DNA of 64,000 nt from Glutamicibacter sp. B1 (GCF_039602135.1 NZ_CP125942.1:2170001-2234000); one strand, 5' to 3'. Positions 54,637 through 64,000 are shown, counted from the first letter of the stretch. Numbers and translations: made by a program. The notes: a model not told the origin generated them from the sequence alone.

Positions 54637-56444
54637 TGGTTCTCCTCCTTCTTCGTTTCACTGCTCACCGTGCTTGGATCAGTCACATCATCTTCAATCG
54701 GTGCATCATCTAAGCCGAGGATCAATGGCGTATAACCAATCTTGGGCACTTCGCCGGTCAATGGGAAGCTATCGCCCACCGGTGGCAGGATGTTTTCGGG
54801 AACGGCTGGTTCCAATGGCAGTGGGGAGGAATCAATTTCCTGATGTTCAGATTTGGGCAGCGTCAAACGGAACACTGAACCTACCTGAGGCTTGCCCCAA
54901 GCTTCCAAACGTCCTTCGTGTAACCGGGTATCTTCCATAGAAATGGACAAGCCAAGTCCGGACCCACCGGTCGTTCGTGCACGGGCCGGATCGGCGCGCC
55001 AGAACCTGTCAAAGACATGCTCGCATGCTTCTTGGGACATGCCGATGCCGTAGTCACGAACAGATACTGCCACCGCGCTTTGGTTCGCGGCGATGGTGAT
55101 GTCGATAGGTTTGCTTTCGCCGTGTTCCACTGCGTTAAGCACCAAGTTACGTATGATGCGTTCAACGCGACGTGGATCGACTTCTGCCACGCAACCATCG
55201 CTCGGTGCGTTCAGTCGAATGATTGATCCGTACTCATCGGCCACCGGTGTGGCGGTCTCCACGACTTTTCGGGCAATGGCGTTCAGGTCAGTAGATTCGA
55301 GGTCCAAGACCGCCACCCCAGCATCAAATCGGGAGACTTCAAGCAGGTCGTTGAGTAGGTGCTGGAAGCGCTCGATTTGGTTGTACATGAGCTCGGCGGA
55401 GCGTGCGGTGAGCGGATCAAAATCTTCTCGCGCATCGTGGATGACTTCGGCGGCCATCCGCACCGTGGTCAACGGAGTTCGCAGTTCGTGTGAAACATCA
55501 GAGACGAAGCGCTGTTGCATCGCTGAAAGGTTATTTAGCTGGGTGATCTGTTCCTGCAAGGAGTGCGCCATATGGTTAAAGGCGGTGCCCAAACGAGCAA
55601 CTTCATCTTTGCCGGCAACCTTCATACGACGGTCCAAATCGCCGGCGGCAATGCGCTCTGAGACGTACGCTGCATCGGCTACCGGACGGACCACGGTACG
55701 AGCCACAGACCAAGCAACAAAACCAACAACTGCCAGCAGAATCAGGCCGGTGAATGCCAGTGCCCGGTTAATGAATTCCAGCGTGGATTGCACGCTGGAC
55801 AGGTCATAGACAAGGTACAACCCATATTCTCGACCAGGTGGTATCAAGACCTTAGTGCCAACGACCAGCCCTGGCTGGGCCTGATCAGCATTGCCCAACT
55901 CCACCGAACGCCAATAGATGCCTTGTTCTCCGGCGACACGTTCAGCTAGATCATTAGGTATCACTCGGGTAGTTAAGTTACCCGAAGCCATGGGCCCAAC
56001 GTACAGACTCTGATCACCAGCAATGGGCATCAAAACAAAATCTCGAACCACCGTTGCACCGTCGCCTTCAAGCGAGGCAAGGGTGGAATTTACCAGTGCC
56101 TGTGTTGACGCTCGGTCAGTGGTTGACGCAGATTCTAGGATTGAACGCGCCTGAGTAAGACCCCGTTCGGACTCCTTGGAGATCTGGTTAACGCGCTCTT
56201 CATAGAGCGTCGAGGCGATCTGGTTGGACAAAAATGCGCCCGCTGCCAGCATCGCGAGGGTGGTGAACAGCAGTGTGGAGATCACCGTGCGGTAGATCAA
56301 ATACCGTTGCCAACGATGCCTGATGGTCACCAATGGACGCTTGAACCAATTGCGCAGATTGGCGATGGAGAACCGCTTCGGATGAGGTTGGACAGACACG
56401 TCGAGCGGAACTAACTCTTTGCCGGTCGACGTGTGTGAGCTCAA
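54633..56444 (-). CDS. mtrB: Sensor histidine kinase MtrB
   Basis: 603 residues. Two membrane segments (about 52-75 and 215-235) frame an extracytoplasmic sensor domain, followed by HAMP, HisKA with the phosphorylated His319 in [14 protein letters not shown], and HATPase with [21 protein letters not shown] and GSGLGLSIS. MtrB phosphorylates MtrA and links the envelope to replication and division. The C-terminus has an additional acidic Pro-rich stretch. Overlaps of four bases with mtrA and lpqB indicate translational coupling. Confidence 0.96.
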   Translation of the reverse strand: MSSHTSTGKELVPLDVSVQPHPKRFSIANLRNWFKRPLVTIRHRWQRYLIYRTVISTLLFTTLAMLAAGAFLSNQIASTLYEERVNQISKESERGLTQARSILESASTTDRASTQALVNSTLASLEGDGATVVRDFVLMPIAGDQSLYVGPMASGNLTTRVIPNDLAERVAGEQGIYWRSVELGNADQAQPGLVVGTKVLIPPGREYGLYLVYDLSSVQSTLEFINRALAFTGLILLAVVGFVAWSVARTVVRPVADAAYVSERIAAGDLDRRMKVAGKDEVARLGTAFNHMAHSLQEQITQLNNLSAMQQRFVSDVSHELRTPLTTVRMAAEVIHDAREDFDPLTARSAELMYNQIERFQHLLNDLLEVSRFDAGVAVLDLESTDLNAIARKVVETATPVADEYGSIIRLNAPSDGCVAEVDPRRVERIIRNLVLNAVEHGESKPIDITIAANQSAVAVSVRDYGIGMSQEACEHVFDRFWRADPARARTTGGSGLGLSISMEDTRLHEGRLEAWGKPQVGSVFRLTLPKSEHQEIDSSPLPLEPAVPENILPPVGDSFPLTGEVPKIGYTPLILGLDDAPIEDDVTDPSTVSSETKKEENQ

Positions 56445-57121
56445 CTTGCCGTACCTGCTTTGTAACCCACTCCGCGTACGGTTTGGATAATCTGTGGCTT
56501 CTCCGGATCAATCTCGATCTTGGAACGCAGTCGCTGAACATGCACGTTCACCAGTCGAGTATCGGCTGCATGCCGGTAACCCCAGACAGCTTCAAGCAAC
56601 TGCTCACGGCTGAAGACCTGCCACGGCTTGCGAGCCATAGTCACCAGCAGGTCGAACTCCAGCGGGGTTAAGGAAACAGGCTGATTGCCGCGCGTCACCT
56701 GGTGTCCGGCAACGTCAATAGAAACTTCACCGACCTGCAGAGTTTCTGCCGCGTGAGTCTCATTTGGACGCAGACGTGCACGAACGCGGGCGACAAGTTC
56801 TGCCGGCTTGAACGGCTTGGGAACATAATCGTCAGCACCCGACTCCAGACCACGAACCACGTCCGCAGTATCAGACTTAGCGGTGAGCATCACCACGGGA
56901 ACGTCAGACTCGGCACGGATCTGCTTACAGACTTCAATGCCGTCAATACCCGGGAGCATCAGGTCCAAGAGCACGAGGTCAGGATTGAACTCACGGAAGG
57001 CAGCTAGCGCGCCAGATCCTTCATAACAAAATGAAGCTTCGAAGCCATCATTTTGCAGGACAATTCCAATCATTTCCGACAATGCTTCATCGTCGTCAAC
57101 GACTAAAATCCGTGCTTTCAT
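56441..57121 (-). CDS. mtrA: Response regulator MtrA
   Basis: 226 residues. An OmpR/PhoB-type regulator with a receiver domain (Asp53 in LVLLDLMLPGIDG, Lys in PKPFKPAEL) and a C-terminal winged helix (VSLTPLEFDLLVTMARKPWQVFSREQLLEAVWGY). MtrA controls wall hydrolases, osmoprotection and replication genes in actinobacteria. It is the first gene of mtrA-mtrB-lpqB, with an AGGGGG ribosome site and a 136-bp upstream spacer where its promoter must lie. Confidence 0.97.
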   Translation of the reverse strand: MKARILVVDDDEALSEMIGIVLQNDGFEASFCYEGSGALAAFREFNPDLVLLDLMLPGIDGIEVCKQIRAESDVPVVMLTAKSDTADVVRGLESGADDYVPKPFKPAELVARVRARLRPNETHAAETLQVGEVSIDVAGHQVTRGNQPVSLTPLEFDLLVTMARKPWQVFSREQLLEAVWGYRHAADTRLVNVHVQRLRSKIEIDPEKPQIIQTVRGVGYKAGTAS

Positions 57122-57257
57122 CCCATGTCCCCCTGTAACCGTGGGTCTCAGGTTCCAACCGTCTGGTCAAACCGGGCAGATCAGCTACCCCACTATTCCT
57201 AAGATACATGATCAGTTGCCATATTCTGGCTGTGACCGGCACGAATAAGCCAAACCG

Positions 57258-58319
57258 TTATGCATCGACGCGAGTTTGCTCCAACGCTTGGGCATAGGCG
57301 GAAAGTTGTTGTAGGGTCGCCACCGCTTCAGCGCTGGTGCACCTAGTGAAATCGCCACGAGGCATCAGTGTCATCGCGCCAAGTTGTCCATCGCCCAGAC
57401 CAAGCTGCCGCCACGGGCGCAGGATGGTATTGACCCCTTCAACTACACCAGGGGCCCGTAGTCCTGGGGTTAACACCTGCAAGTAGATCCGGCCGCCACT
57501 TTCAACAAGGCCCGCTACCCGCTCCCACTGGTGGTGATCCATTCCCTGCGGATCAATGACTAATGCCGTGGCACCTGCCTGGACCAACAGGTCCACGCGC
57601 TCGACCCACCGCAGCTGACTGGTCGGCAAGTTGATTACTGTTTGGCTCTGGTAAGACTGCTCGCCGTCGTTAAGTACTTTAAAGAATTCTTCATAACTGC
57701 CGCGTACTTCCGAACGCGGGATGGAGCGCAGCGTGCGGTAACCGCTAGAGGTTTTGATGCTGCCATCAAGCACGTCAGCAAACAGTGGCTCATCGAGTTG
57801 CACGCTAAAGGAACGCACGCTGGTGATCCGCGCGAGTCGATCTAGGTGTTCTTTAAGCCCGTGGGCATAAGCGGCAATGATGTCTCGGCGAGCGCCATGA
57901 TCACTGATCGCCCGCTCACCACTAGGCAGGAATAGCCGGGCAGCTAGACTCCAGGGTCCGAGCACGGTCAGCTTGAGCCGTTGGGCGGGTTTACGTTCCG
58001 CACCGAGCACATCGGCGAGTAGGTTTTCATCGCTTCTCAGAATGCTGCGGGCCCGGCGGGCATCTATCCCATCATTGACTCCGACTCGCCAACCGTGCGG
58101 TTGTAAGTCAAAACCTAGCTCGGCCAGCATTGTGGCACTTCGTCCAACTTCATCAGCACCGACCCCGCGATCGGCCAGTTGCGGAAGCAGGGCAAGGTTA
58201 GGTTCCCCCAACTCCCCGCGAACGATCTCGTGAATCTGTAGCGGGTCAGTACCGGGAAAATGGCAAAACGCAGTGGCGTACACGTCACTGCGTTCTAGCT
58301 CTTGGAAGTTATTAGGCAT
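57258..58319 (-). CDS. MetE-C/UROD-fold protein without the zinc site
   Basis: 353 residues. The fold is that of the MetE C-terminal barrel (VQLDEPLFADVL, VIDPQGMDHHQWERVAGLV, GQLGAMTLMPRGDF). The HxC zinc pair of methionine synthase is not seen: the corresponding strand reads TVINLPTSQLRW. It is therefore probably not a methionine synthase, and may act on a different methyl or thiol substrate; Rv3015c is the mycobacterial relative I recall. It starts inside the chorismate mutase gene with an 8-bp overlap, so the two are co-transcribed. Confidence 0.75.
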   Translation of the reverse strand: MPNNFQELERSDVYATAFCHFPGTDPLQIHEIVRGELGEPNLALLPQLADRGVGADEVGRSATMLAELGFDLQPHGWRVGVNDGIDARRARSILRSDENLLADVLGAERKPAQRLKLTVLGPWSLAARLFLPSGERAISDHGARRDIIAAYAHGLKEHLDRLARITSVRSFSVQLDEPLFADVLDGSIKTSSGYRTLRSIPRSEVRGSYEEFFKVLNDGEQSYQSQTVINLPTSQLRWVERVDLLVQAGATALVIDPQGMDHHQWERVAGLVESGGRIYLQVLTPGLRAPGVVEGVNTILRPWRQLGLGDGQLGAMTLMPRGDFTRCTSAEAVATLQQLSAYAQALEQTRVDA

Positions 58320-58683
58320 TCTTGTGCGTGTCAGAAATATGTTGATGGTGGCGGATCACTTCAGAGATCACAAAATTCAAGAACTTCTCCGCAAACTCTG
58401 GATCAAGATGAGCCTCGTGCGCCAGTGCGCGCAAGCGTTCAATCTGGGCCTTCTCACGGTTTGGATCACTCGGCGGCAACTTGTGCTTGGCTTTGAGGTG
58501 ACCTACCCGCTGAGTCGCTTTGAAGCGCTCGGCCAAAAGGTAGACAAGCTGTGCGTCAAAGTTGTCGATGCTCCCGCGGATGGCGTAGAGCTCCTCAAGC
58601 ACTTCATTTTGGACCTCACCCTGCAACGAGCTGGCGTGCGGGTCGAATGACTCGTTCAGTGCATTGTTTTTCGGCTCGTTCAT
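58312..58683 (-). CDS. AroQ-class chorismate mutase
   Basis: 123 residues. Chorismate mutase converts chorismate to prephenate for Phe and Tyr synthesis. The helical AroQ fold is visible: VLEELYAIRGSIDNFDAQLVYLLAERFKATQRVGHLKAKHKLPPSDPNRE (shown here in motifs IRGSIDNFD, LLAERFK and KAKHKLPPSDPNRE), then NFVISEVIRHHQ at the C-terminus. A 30-residue N-terminal extension precedes it. No signal peptide is present, so this is the cytoplasmic form. The ATG has no ribosome site; a TAAACT hexamer seven bases upstream suggests a leaderless message. Confidence 0.88.
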   Translation of the reverse strand: MNEPKNNALNESFDPHASSLQGEVQNEVLEELYAIRGSIDNFDAQLVYLLAERFKATQRVGHLKAKHKLPPSDPNREKAQIERLRALAHEAHLDPEFAEKFLNFVISEVIRHHQHISDTHKNA

Positions 58684-58690
58684 GGTGTTA

Positions 58691-58696
58691 AGTTTA
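58691..58696 (-). promoter_or_regulatory. Candidate -10 element for a leaderless chorismate mutase message
   Basis: TAAACT fits TANNNT and lies seven bases before the ATG, which lacks a ribosome site. No convincing -35 was found. The same hexamer precedes hisD at the same distance. Confidence 0.35.
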
Positions 58697-58798
58697 CGGG
58701 TTCACCACCCAAATCTCGCACATAGTGACGTGCCCCAACTACGCGGGTAGCGTAGCTGGGGCACGATGCTCAGTGCGTAGCTTCTCAGTTCGTCTCAG

Positions 58799-60493
58799 TT
58801 ATCCCTGATTTAGCTCTTCGATCAGAGCTCGTCGTTGGGCTTGCTCCCGAGGGTCCGGGACCGGCAGGGAGGCAATCAGTCGCTGAGTGTAGCTGTGTTG
58901 CGGTTCTGCCAGTACCTTGGATCCCAGTCCTTCCTCGATGAGGTTTCCACGGTAGAGAACCCCCACCCACGTAGCTAGTTGATCAACCACGGCTAAGTCG
59001 TGGGAAACAAACAACGCCGCAAATCCGAGTTCGGTTTGTAGTTCCCGGAAGAGTTCTAGCACCTTAGCCTGTACCGACACGTCCAAGGCGCTCGTCGGTT
59101 CATCGGCAATGAGCAGTTTCGGATCTAGGGCGAGGGCACGGGCCAGCGAGGCACGCTGTCGCTGACCGCCTGAGAGCTCGTGCGGGTAACGCTGGGCGAA
59201 ACCAGCCGGAAGCTGAACGGCTTCTAAAAGCTCACTGACCTTAGCTCGGGTTTGTGCGGGGTTCAGGTCGCGGTGCACCGCCAATGGCTCAGCAACACAC
59301 TCCCCCACGGTCAGATGGGGGTTGAAGCTCGCAGCTGGATCTTGGAATACGAAGCCAATCTGTTCGCGCAGAGGTTTGAAGCTACGTTCTTTGAATTCCG
59401 CCATCTCGTAACCGAGTACTTTCAGCGACCCCGAGGTGATGCGATTCAGCCCGGCAATACTACGTCCAATGGTGGTCTTGCCAGAGCCTGACTCACCCAC
59501 CAAACCGTAAACTTCTCCGGCGTGAATCTTCAGGTCAACATCTTTCACTGCGGTAAAGCCTGCTGATCCTAGGCGTCCTGGAAAATGGACTCCGAGCCCT
59601 TTGGCTTCCACCAATACTGAGGCGTCGGTGTGCGGACGTTCGCTAAGAGAGGCTGAGGCACTCTCGCGGCCAAGGTGCGGTACAGCAGCAAGCAGTGACT
59701 TTGTGTAGTCCTGTTGTGGACGTTCGAAGAGCTCCAAGGCGGCTGCCTGTTCGACTATCTGCCCCTGATTCATCACGACCACGCGATCGGCGATATCCGC
59801 AACCACGCCCATATTATGGGTGATGATCACGATGGCAGTACCCAGTTCCTCACGTAATTCACGCAATAACGCAAGAATCTCGGCCTGTACGGTCACATCC
59901 AAGGCGGTAGTTGGTTCATCAGCCACGATCAGCCGTGGCTTCAGCGCCAATGCAGCTGCGATGACCACACGTTGTTTTTGTCCGCCGGAGAATTGGTGTG
60001 GGTAGTAGTTCACGCGTTGTTCCGGGTCGGGAATGCCGACCTGGCGCATGGCTTCAATAGCGCGTGCTTTGGCTTCCTTTTTGGAGATCTTGCTGTGGGT
60101 GCGAATTCCCTCCATGATCTGCCAGCCCACGGTGAAGACTGGATTCAGAGCAGTTGAGGGTTCCTGGAACACCATGGCCACGTCGCGGCCACGCACTTCA
60201 CGCAATTGTGAGCCATGCAGTGTGAGCATATTTTTACCATTGAGGTAGACCCCGCCGTGCGCGGCTCCGTTCTCGGCAAGAATTCCTAGGGCGGTGCGGG
60301 CGGTGACTGACTTACCGGAACCCGATTCACCAACAATCGCCAAAATCTCCCCGGCTTTGACCTCGAGGTCAACGCCGCGTACTGCTGGGATCGCGCCGGC
60401 ATCGGTAACGAAGTCGATGTTCAAGTCTTCAATGCGAAGGACCTGTTCCTGAGCATCGTTCGGGTTCTGAGTTTCGTTTGAGCTGTGCTTCAC
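58799..60493 (-). CDS. Fused dipeptide/oligopeptide ABC transporter ATPase (DppDF type)
   Basis: 564 residues containing two full ABC ATPase domains. The first has Walker A GESGSGKS (55-62), FSGGQKQR and ADEPTTALDV; the second has Walker A GESGSGKTT (Lys339), LSGGQRQR and ADEPTSALDV. Both end in the peptide-transporter C-terminal region. The fusion replaces separate dppD and dppF. It overlaps the upstream permease by four bases. The substrate is probably peptide-like but cannot be read from sequence. Confidence 0.92.
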   Translation of the reverse strand: MKHSSNETQNPNDAQEQVLRIEDLNIDFVTDAGAIPAVRGVDLEVKAGEILAIVGESGSGKSVTARTALGILAENGAAHGGVYLNGKNMLTLHGSQLREVRGRDVAMVFQEPSTALNPVFTVGWQIMEGIRTHSKISKKEAKARAIEAMRQVGIPDPEQRVNYYPHQFSGGQKQRVVIAAALALKPRLIVADEPTTALDVTVQAEILALLRELREELGTAIVIITHNMGVVADIADRVVVMNQGQIVEQAAALELFERPQQDYTKSLLAAVPHLGRESASASLSERPHTDASVLVEAKGLGVHFPGRLGSAGFTAVKDVDLKIHAGEVYGLVGESGSGKTTIGRSIAGLNRITSGSLKVLGYEMAEFKERSFKPLREQIGFVFQDPAASFNPHLTVGECVAEPLAVHRDLNPAQTRAKVSELLEAVQLPAGFAQRYPHELSGGQRQRASLARALALDPKLLIADEPTSALDVSVQAKVLELFRELQTELGFAALFVSHDLAVVDQLATWVGVLYRGNLIEEGLGSKVLAEPQHSYTQRLIASLPVPDPREQAQRRALIEELNQG

Positions 60494-61476
60494 TGGGTTG
60501 CTCCCCTCTGCGCAGACTGAGTGATTCGCTTGGCTTTCTTTCGGCTAAAGCGACGCAGTCGTGGATCGTTCAGGTCATTCATGGATTCACCGACCAGGGT
60601 TAGGCCCATGACGGTGAGCACGATGGCCAGGCCCGGGAACAATCCGGTCCACCAAATACCGCTGGTGGCATCCGACATGGCACGGTTCAGGTCATAACCC
60701 CATTCCGAAGCGGCGGTGGGTTCAATACCAAAGCCCAAGAAGCCGAGGCCTGCCAGGGTGAGCAGAGCTTCGGTGGCGTTAAGGGTAAAGATCAACGGCA
60801 GGGTTCGGGTGGAGTTGCGCAGCAGGTGCGTGAACATCACTCGCCAGGGGCTCGCACCAATGACCTGAGCGGATTCAACAAATGGCTCTGCCTTTAGGCG
60901 CATCACTTCGGCTCTCACCACGCGGAAGTACTGCGGGATAAAGACCACGGTAATGGAAATAGCTGCAGCCATGATGCCGCCAAAAAGCGATGATTGACCC
61001 TGAGAAATCACAATCGACATGACAATGGCCAGCAGCAGCGAAGGGAAAGCATAGATCGCGTCGGCCAGGACCACCATAATGCGGTCAAACCAGCCGCCCA
61101 GATATCCGGAAATAAGACCTAGAAGCACCCCGACGAATAGCGACATCACCACCGCAGCAACGATGACCCAGATGGCAGTTTGAGCGCCATAGAGGGTTCG
61201 GGAGAACACGTCGTAACCGGTGGCAGTGGTGCCCCAAATGAACTTTGCATCGGGGGCAGCCTGACGCGGGAAGTCCCCCGATGCATCTGATGACTGCGCA
61301 AAATCAAAGGGTGCAATCAGCGGTGCGAAGAGTGCACAGAGGAAAAAGAGGACCGAGAGTACAAGGCCAGCTACGAGCATGCCGCGTTGCAACCCCGAGG
61401 ACATTCGCAAATGCGAAATCACCGGCAGTTGCTTGAGCCACGAAGTGTTAGCGCTTGGCAAGGTTTGGGTAGTCAT
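60490..61476 (-). CDS. Peptide-type ABC transporter permease (DppC-like)
   Basis: 328 residues. A basic N-terminus is followed by a first membrane segment (about 34-55), an extracytoplasmic loop with KFIWGTTATGYDVFSRTLYGAQ, then about five more segments. The EAA-type coupling motif is MRLKAEPFVESAQVIGASPWRVMFTHLLRNS. It lies two bases after DppB-like stop and overlaps the ATPase gene, so the operon is tightly coupled. Confidence 0.92.
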   Translation of the reverse strand: MTTQTLPSANTSWLKQLPVISHLRMSSGLQRGMLVAGLVLSVLFFLCALFAPLIAPFDFAQSSDASGDFPRQAAPDAKFIWGTTATGYDVFSRTLYGAQTAIWVIVAAVVMSLFVGVLLGLISGYLGGWFDRIMVVLADAIYAFPSLLLAIVMSIVISQGQSSLFGGIMAAAISITVVFIPQYFRVVRAEVMRLKAEPFVESAQVIGASPWRVMFTHLLRNSTRTLPLIFTLNATEALLTLAGLGFLGFGIEPTAASEWGYDLNRAMSDATSGIWWTGLFPGLAIVLTVMGLTLVGESMNDLNDPRLRRFSRKKAKRITQSAQRGATQ

Positions 61477-61478
61477 GA

Positions 61479-62567
61479 TTAGTACCTGACTCTCGGATCG
61501 ATCAATGCTGCCAGCACGTCAACGATGAAGTTCGTAACGGCAACGATGATGGCCAACAGCACCACGATGCCCTGGACGGCAACGAAGTCACGGGCCGTGA
61601 GGTATTCGGCAAGCTTGAATCCAAGACCTGACCATTCAAAGGTGGTCTCGGTTAGCACGGCTCCGCCGAGCAGCATGGCAATTTGCAGGCCCATCACGGT
61701 GATGATGGGAATCAGCGCCGGACGGTAGGCGTGCTTGGTGGTCAGGCGGAACTCGCTGACACCACGTGAGCGGCCCGCCTCGACATATTCGCGTCCCAGC
61801 GTTCCAATAGCGTTAGTTCTTACCAAGCGCAAGAACACACCACCGGTGAGTAGGCCCAAGGCCAGCGCCGGTAGGAGTGCGTGCTCGGTGACATTCCAGA
61901 AGGCTTCCATGTTCCCGCTACGCAAGGCATCGAGCCAGTAGATACCCGACGGGCTTTGCAGGCCGGTAAGTTCTAGTTCGGTTTGCCAGTCGGCGCGTCC
62001 GCTAATCGGCAACCAGCCAAGCCACACGCCGAAAACGAGTTTGAGGATCAATCCAGCAAAGAACACCGGGGTGGCATAACCCAAAATGGCCAAGATACGC
62101 AGGATGGCATCTGGGTAGCGATCGCGGAATTTTGCGGCCACGAGACCCAGCGGGATGCCTACTAGCAGTGCGACGATCACCGCGTTGATGGCCAGTTCCA
62201 AAGTCGCGGCACCGTAAGTGCTCAAAACTTCGGTGACCGCGCGGTTGTCGCTCAGGGTTCTGCCCAAGTCGCCGGTGAAGACCTGTCCTAGGTACTCGAA
62301 GTACTGGATGAGAATGGGGCGGTCGTAGCCTGCTTCGTGGATACGGGCGGCCAATTGGTCGGGAGTCAGACGTCCGCCCATGGCTGCGGTGATCGGATCT
62401 CCGGTCACTCGCATGAGGAAGAACACCACTGTGATGAGGATGAAGACAGTGGGGATGATCAGCAAAAATCGTGTGATCAAGTAGCGCAGGAACCCGCCGC
62501 CTTGATTTTTGGCTTTGGGTGCTGCAATCGGGCTGGTTTCTTGGCCCGGTGGTGACGTGATGGTCAT
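61479..62567 (-). CDS. Peptide-type ABC transporter permease (DppB-like)
   Basis: 362 residues with about six membrane segments. The first is RFLLIIPTVFILITVVFFL; the family segment DPITAAMGGRLTPDQLAARIHEAGYDRP (in the external loop) and the coupling motif EYVEAGRSRGVSEFRLTTKHAYRPAL are typical of DppB/OppB. It follows the binding-protein gene after a hairpin-containing 142-bp spacer. Confidence 0.92.
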   Translation of the reverse strand: MTITSPPGQETSPIAAPKAKNQGGGFLRYLITRFLLIIPTVFILITVVFFLMRVTGDPITAAMGGRLTPDQLAARIHEAGYDRPILIQYFEYLGQVFTGDLGRTLSDNRAVTEVLSTYGAATLELAINAVIVALLVGIPLGLVAAKFRDRYPDAILRILAILGYATPVFFAGLILKLVFGVWLGWLPISGRADWQTELELTGLQSPSGIYWLDALRSGNMEAFWNVTEHALLPALALGLLTGGVFLRLVRTNAIGTLGREYVEAGRSRGVSEFRLTTKHAYRPALIPIITVMGLQIAMLLGGAVLTETTFEWSGLGFKLAEYLTARDFVAVQGIVVLLAIIVAVTNFIVDVLAALIDPRVRY

Positions 62568-62599
62568 CGTCAGTCCTTATGGTTCAGGATGCATGGCGT

Positions 62600-62681
62600 T
62601 GCGCCAGCGCAGTTTGCTGTGCTGGCGCATGCCAAGGGGATCCGTCGTGCGCCCGTATGATGACGCACGTCAGATCCCCTT
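62600..62681 (-). terminator. Tandem hairpins between binding-protein and permease genes
   Basis: A 13-bp stem (62600-62612 with 62617-62629, loop TTTG) is followed by a 9-bp inverted repeat AAGGGGATC/GATCCCCTT (62634-62681) with an inner CGTGCG/CGCACG stem. In this operon position such hairpins commonly protect or attenuate the message, leaving more binding protein than permease. Confidence 0.65.
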
Positions 62682-62709
62682 TGATTTGATCAGTGCAGGC
62701 GGGGCCGAA

Positions 62710-64000
62710 TTACTTACTCAGTACGCCAAGGCGGAACTTGAACGATGCGTCCAAGGTCTTATCAACGTCCTTCACGTCCTTACCTGCGACAGCAACCTGC
62801 GCACCCTGCAACAGCGGTAGCGTGGAGAGGTCTTCGGCGACCATGCTCTGCAGTTTTTCAATGGCTGCGGTGCGTTCGCCGGCGTCGGTCATGCCGCGCT
62901 GGTCAGCGATCAGCTTGTCAACCTCTGGGTTGTCGTAGTTATTCGACAGGAAGTTGTCCTTGGCGAAGAACGGCGAGAGGTAGTTATCAGCATCCGAGTA
63001 GTCCGGGAACCAACCCAACTGGTAGGCCGGGTAGTCAGTGACGCGCTGCTTCTGGTAGGTCACCCATTCGGTGGACTTCAGGTCAACGTCGAATAGACCG
63101 TCAGCTTCCAACTGCTTTTCAACCAGGGCGTATTCGTCCCCGGAGTTTGGACCGTAGTGATCCGGGTTGTACTGCAGTGCAAGTTTCACCGGAGTGTCAA
63201 CGCCAGCGTCTTCTAGAACCTTCTTGGCCTTGGCAGCATCTGGCTTACCGTCGGTGCCGTACAGGTCCTTCAGAGGTTCAGCGGCTCCGGTGAACCCTTG
63301 AGGAACATAGGAGTAGGCCGGGGTGTAGGTGTCCTTGTAGACATTCTTTGCGATCGCTTCGCGGTCCACGAGATTAGCTGCGGCCTGTCGGACGGCGAGC
63401 GCCTTGGCTTCGTCAGCATCCGAGGTCTTGGCACCATATGGCATGGTGTCAAAGTTGAAGACGATGTAGCGCAGTTCGCCACCTGGGCCCTTATGAACGG
63501 CCAGGTTCTCATCCTTGCCCAAGTCCTCAATGTCCGTTGGTGTCAGCGAGCGCCATGCGACATCAATTTTGCCTTCTTGAACCTCAAGCTTGAGGTTATT
63601 CGCGTCGGCGTAGTACTTGATCGCAGCCTTGGTGTTGGCTGGCTTTCCGAGCACGCCAGCGTAGGAATCATTGGCGCTGAAGGAGATCAGGTTGTTCTTG
63701 TTGTACGAATCAATGACGTACTGTCCGCCGAACGCCTTGCCTTCGACGATTTTCTGATCGTCCAGGAGTTCATCGGCTGGGAAGACTTCGTCATCAACGA
63801 TGGGGCCAACTGGTGAGGTGAGTACCTGTGGGAAGGTCTGGTCATTGGCGACCTTCAGTTTGAAGACTACGGTGCTGGCATCGGGTGCCTCGATGGACTC
63901 CACGTTGCCCAGCAAGGAAGATGGGCCGTTCGGGTCAGCGATCTTGAGCTGACGGTCAAAGGTGAACTTCACGTCTTTGGAATCAAGGTCGTGTCCATTA
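62710..64000 (-). CDS. Extracellular solute-binding protein family 5 (5' end outside window)
   Basis: At least 429 residues of an SBP_bac_5 protein, open to the right edge of the window; the N-terminus with the signal peptide or lipobox is missing. Visible segments include DLDSKDVKFTFDRQ, KAFGGQYVIDSYNK, DVAWRSLTPTDIEDLGK, GELRYIVFNFDTMPYG and the C-terminal LPLLQGAQVAVAGKDVK. It captures the substrate for the DppBC-DppDF-like transporter that follows. Substrate could be peptide, nickel or sugar; sequence alone does not settle it. Confidence 0.92.
   Translation of the reverse strand, partial: NGHDLDSKDVKFTFDRQLKIADPNGPSSLLGNVESIEAPDASTVVFKLKVANDQTFPQVLTSPVGPIVDDEVFPADELLDDQKIVEGKAFGGQYVIDSYNKNNLISFSANDSYAGVLGKPANTKAAIKYYADANNLKLEVQEGKIDVAWRSLTPTDIEDLGKDENLAVHKGPGGELRYIVFNFDTMPYGAKTSDADEAKALAVRQAAANLVDREAIAKNVYKDTYTPAYSYVPQGFTGAAEPLKDLYGTDGKPDAAKAKKVLEDAGVDTPVKLALQYNPDHYGPNSGDEYALVEKQLEADGLFDVDLKSTEWVTYQKQRVTDYPAYQLGWFPDYSDADNYLSPFFAKDNFLSNNYDNPEVDKLIADQRGMTDAGERTAAIEKLQSMVAEDLSTLPLLQGAQVAVAGKDVKDVDKTLDASFKFRLGVLSK

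Overview
The window is a contiguous, gene-dense chromosomal segment of a Gram-positive actinobacterium of moderate GC content. Gene content and order point to the Micrococcaceae (Arthrobacter/Glutamicibacter/Renibacterium-like): a wag31-type DivIVA, SepF, YggT, the MtrAB-LpqB system, PdtaS, an about 180-kDa NAD-glutamate dehydrogenase and a GlnE-GlnA2 pair all occur, with actinobacterial synteny. The genus is inferred from remembered families, not from a search. I saw no rRNA, tRNA, insertion sequence, prophage or CRISPR array.

Layout. 1-2340 (minus): glnE (3' end outside the window) and glnA2. 2478-4618: panB, a small SPOR-like gene and map. 4702-12762 (minus): nrdR, hisD, dnaE, an RluA-type pseudouridine synthase, lspA and divIVA. 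12992-30821 (minus): the dcw cell-wall and division cluster, read mraZ-rsmH-ftsL-ftsI-murE-murF-mraY-murD-ftsW-murG-murC-ftsQ-ftsZ-pgeF-sepF-yggT. Overlapping or nearly abutting genes and a promoter/operator before mraZ suggest operon expression, with a probable extra promoter before ftsZ. 30822-31396 is the only long gene-free stretch. 31397-34859: a DUF3040 membrane protein, SOS-type dinB, a polyprenyl diphosphate synthase and an Rv2175c-like DNA-binding protein. 35067-36791: a secreted five-LysM lytic transglycosylase. 36877-45199 (minus): a SAF-domain protein, a TadZ/CpaE-like ATPase, the large glutamate dehydrogenase and PdtaS. 45292-47238: a divergent pair of poorly known genes around a palindrome-bearing AT-rich spacer, then an Rv3235-like gene. 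47235-57121 (minus): secA, an AlkX/YcaQ-type winged-helix protein, hpf, comF, lpqB, mtrB and mtrA. 57258-64000 (minus): a MetE-fold protein, a chorismate mutase and a peptide-type ABC transporter whose binding protein runs off the window.

Functionally the segment is mostly envelope growth and division: peptidoglycan precursor synthesis (MurC-G, MraY), septum assembly (FtsI/L/Q/W/Z, SepF), polar growth (DivIVA), wall remodelling (LysM transglycosylase) and envelope sensing (MtrAB-LpqB). Nitrogen metabolism (GlnE, GlnA2, glutamate dehydrogenase) flanks it. No wholly novel multigene system is evident. The most interesting signals are regulatory: a five-unit, 10-bp-phased MraZ operator with a second, inverted cluster nearby, a LexA-like box before dinB, and the palindrome between the divergent unknown genes.
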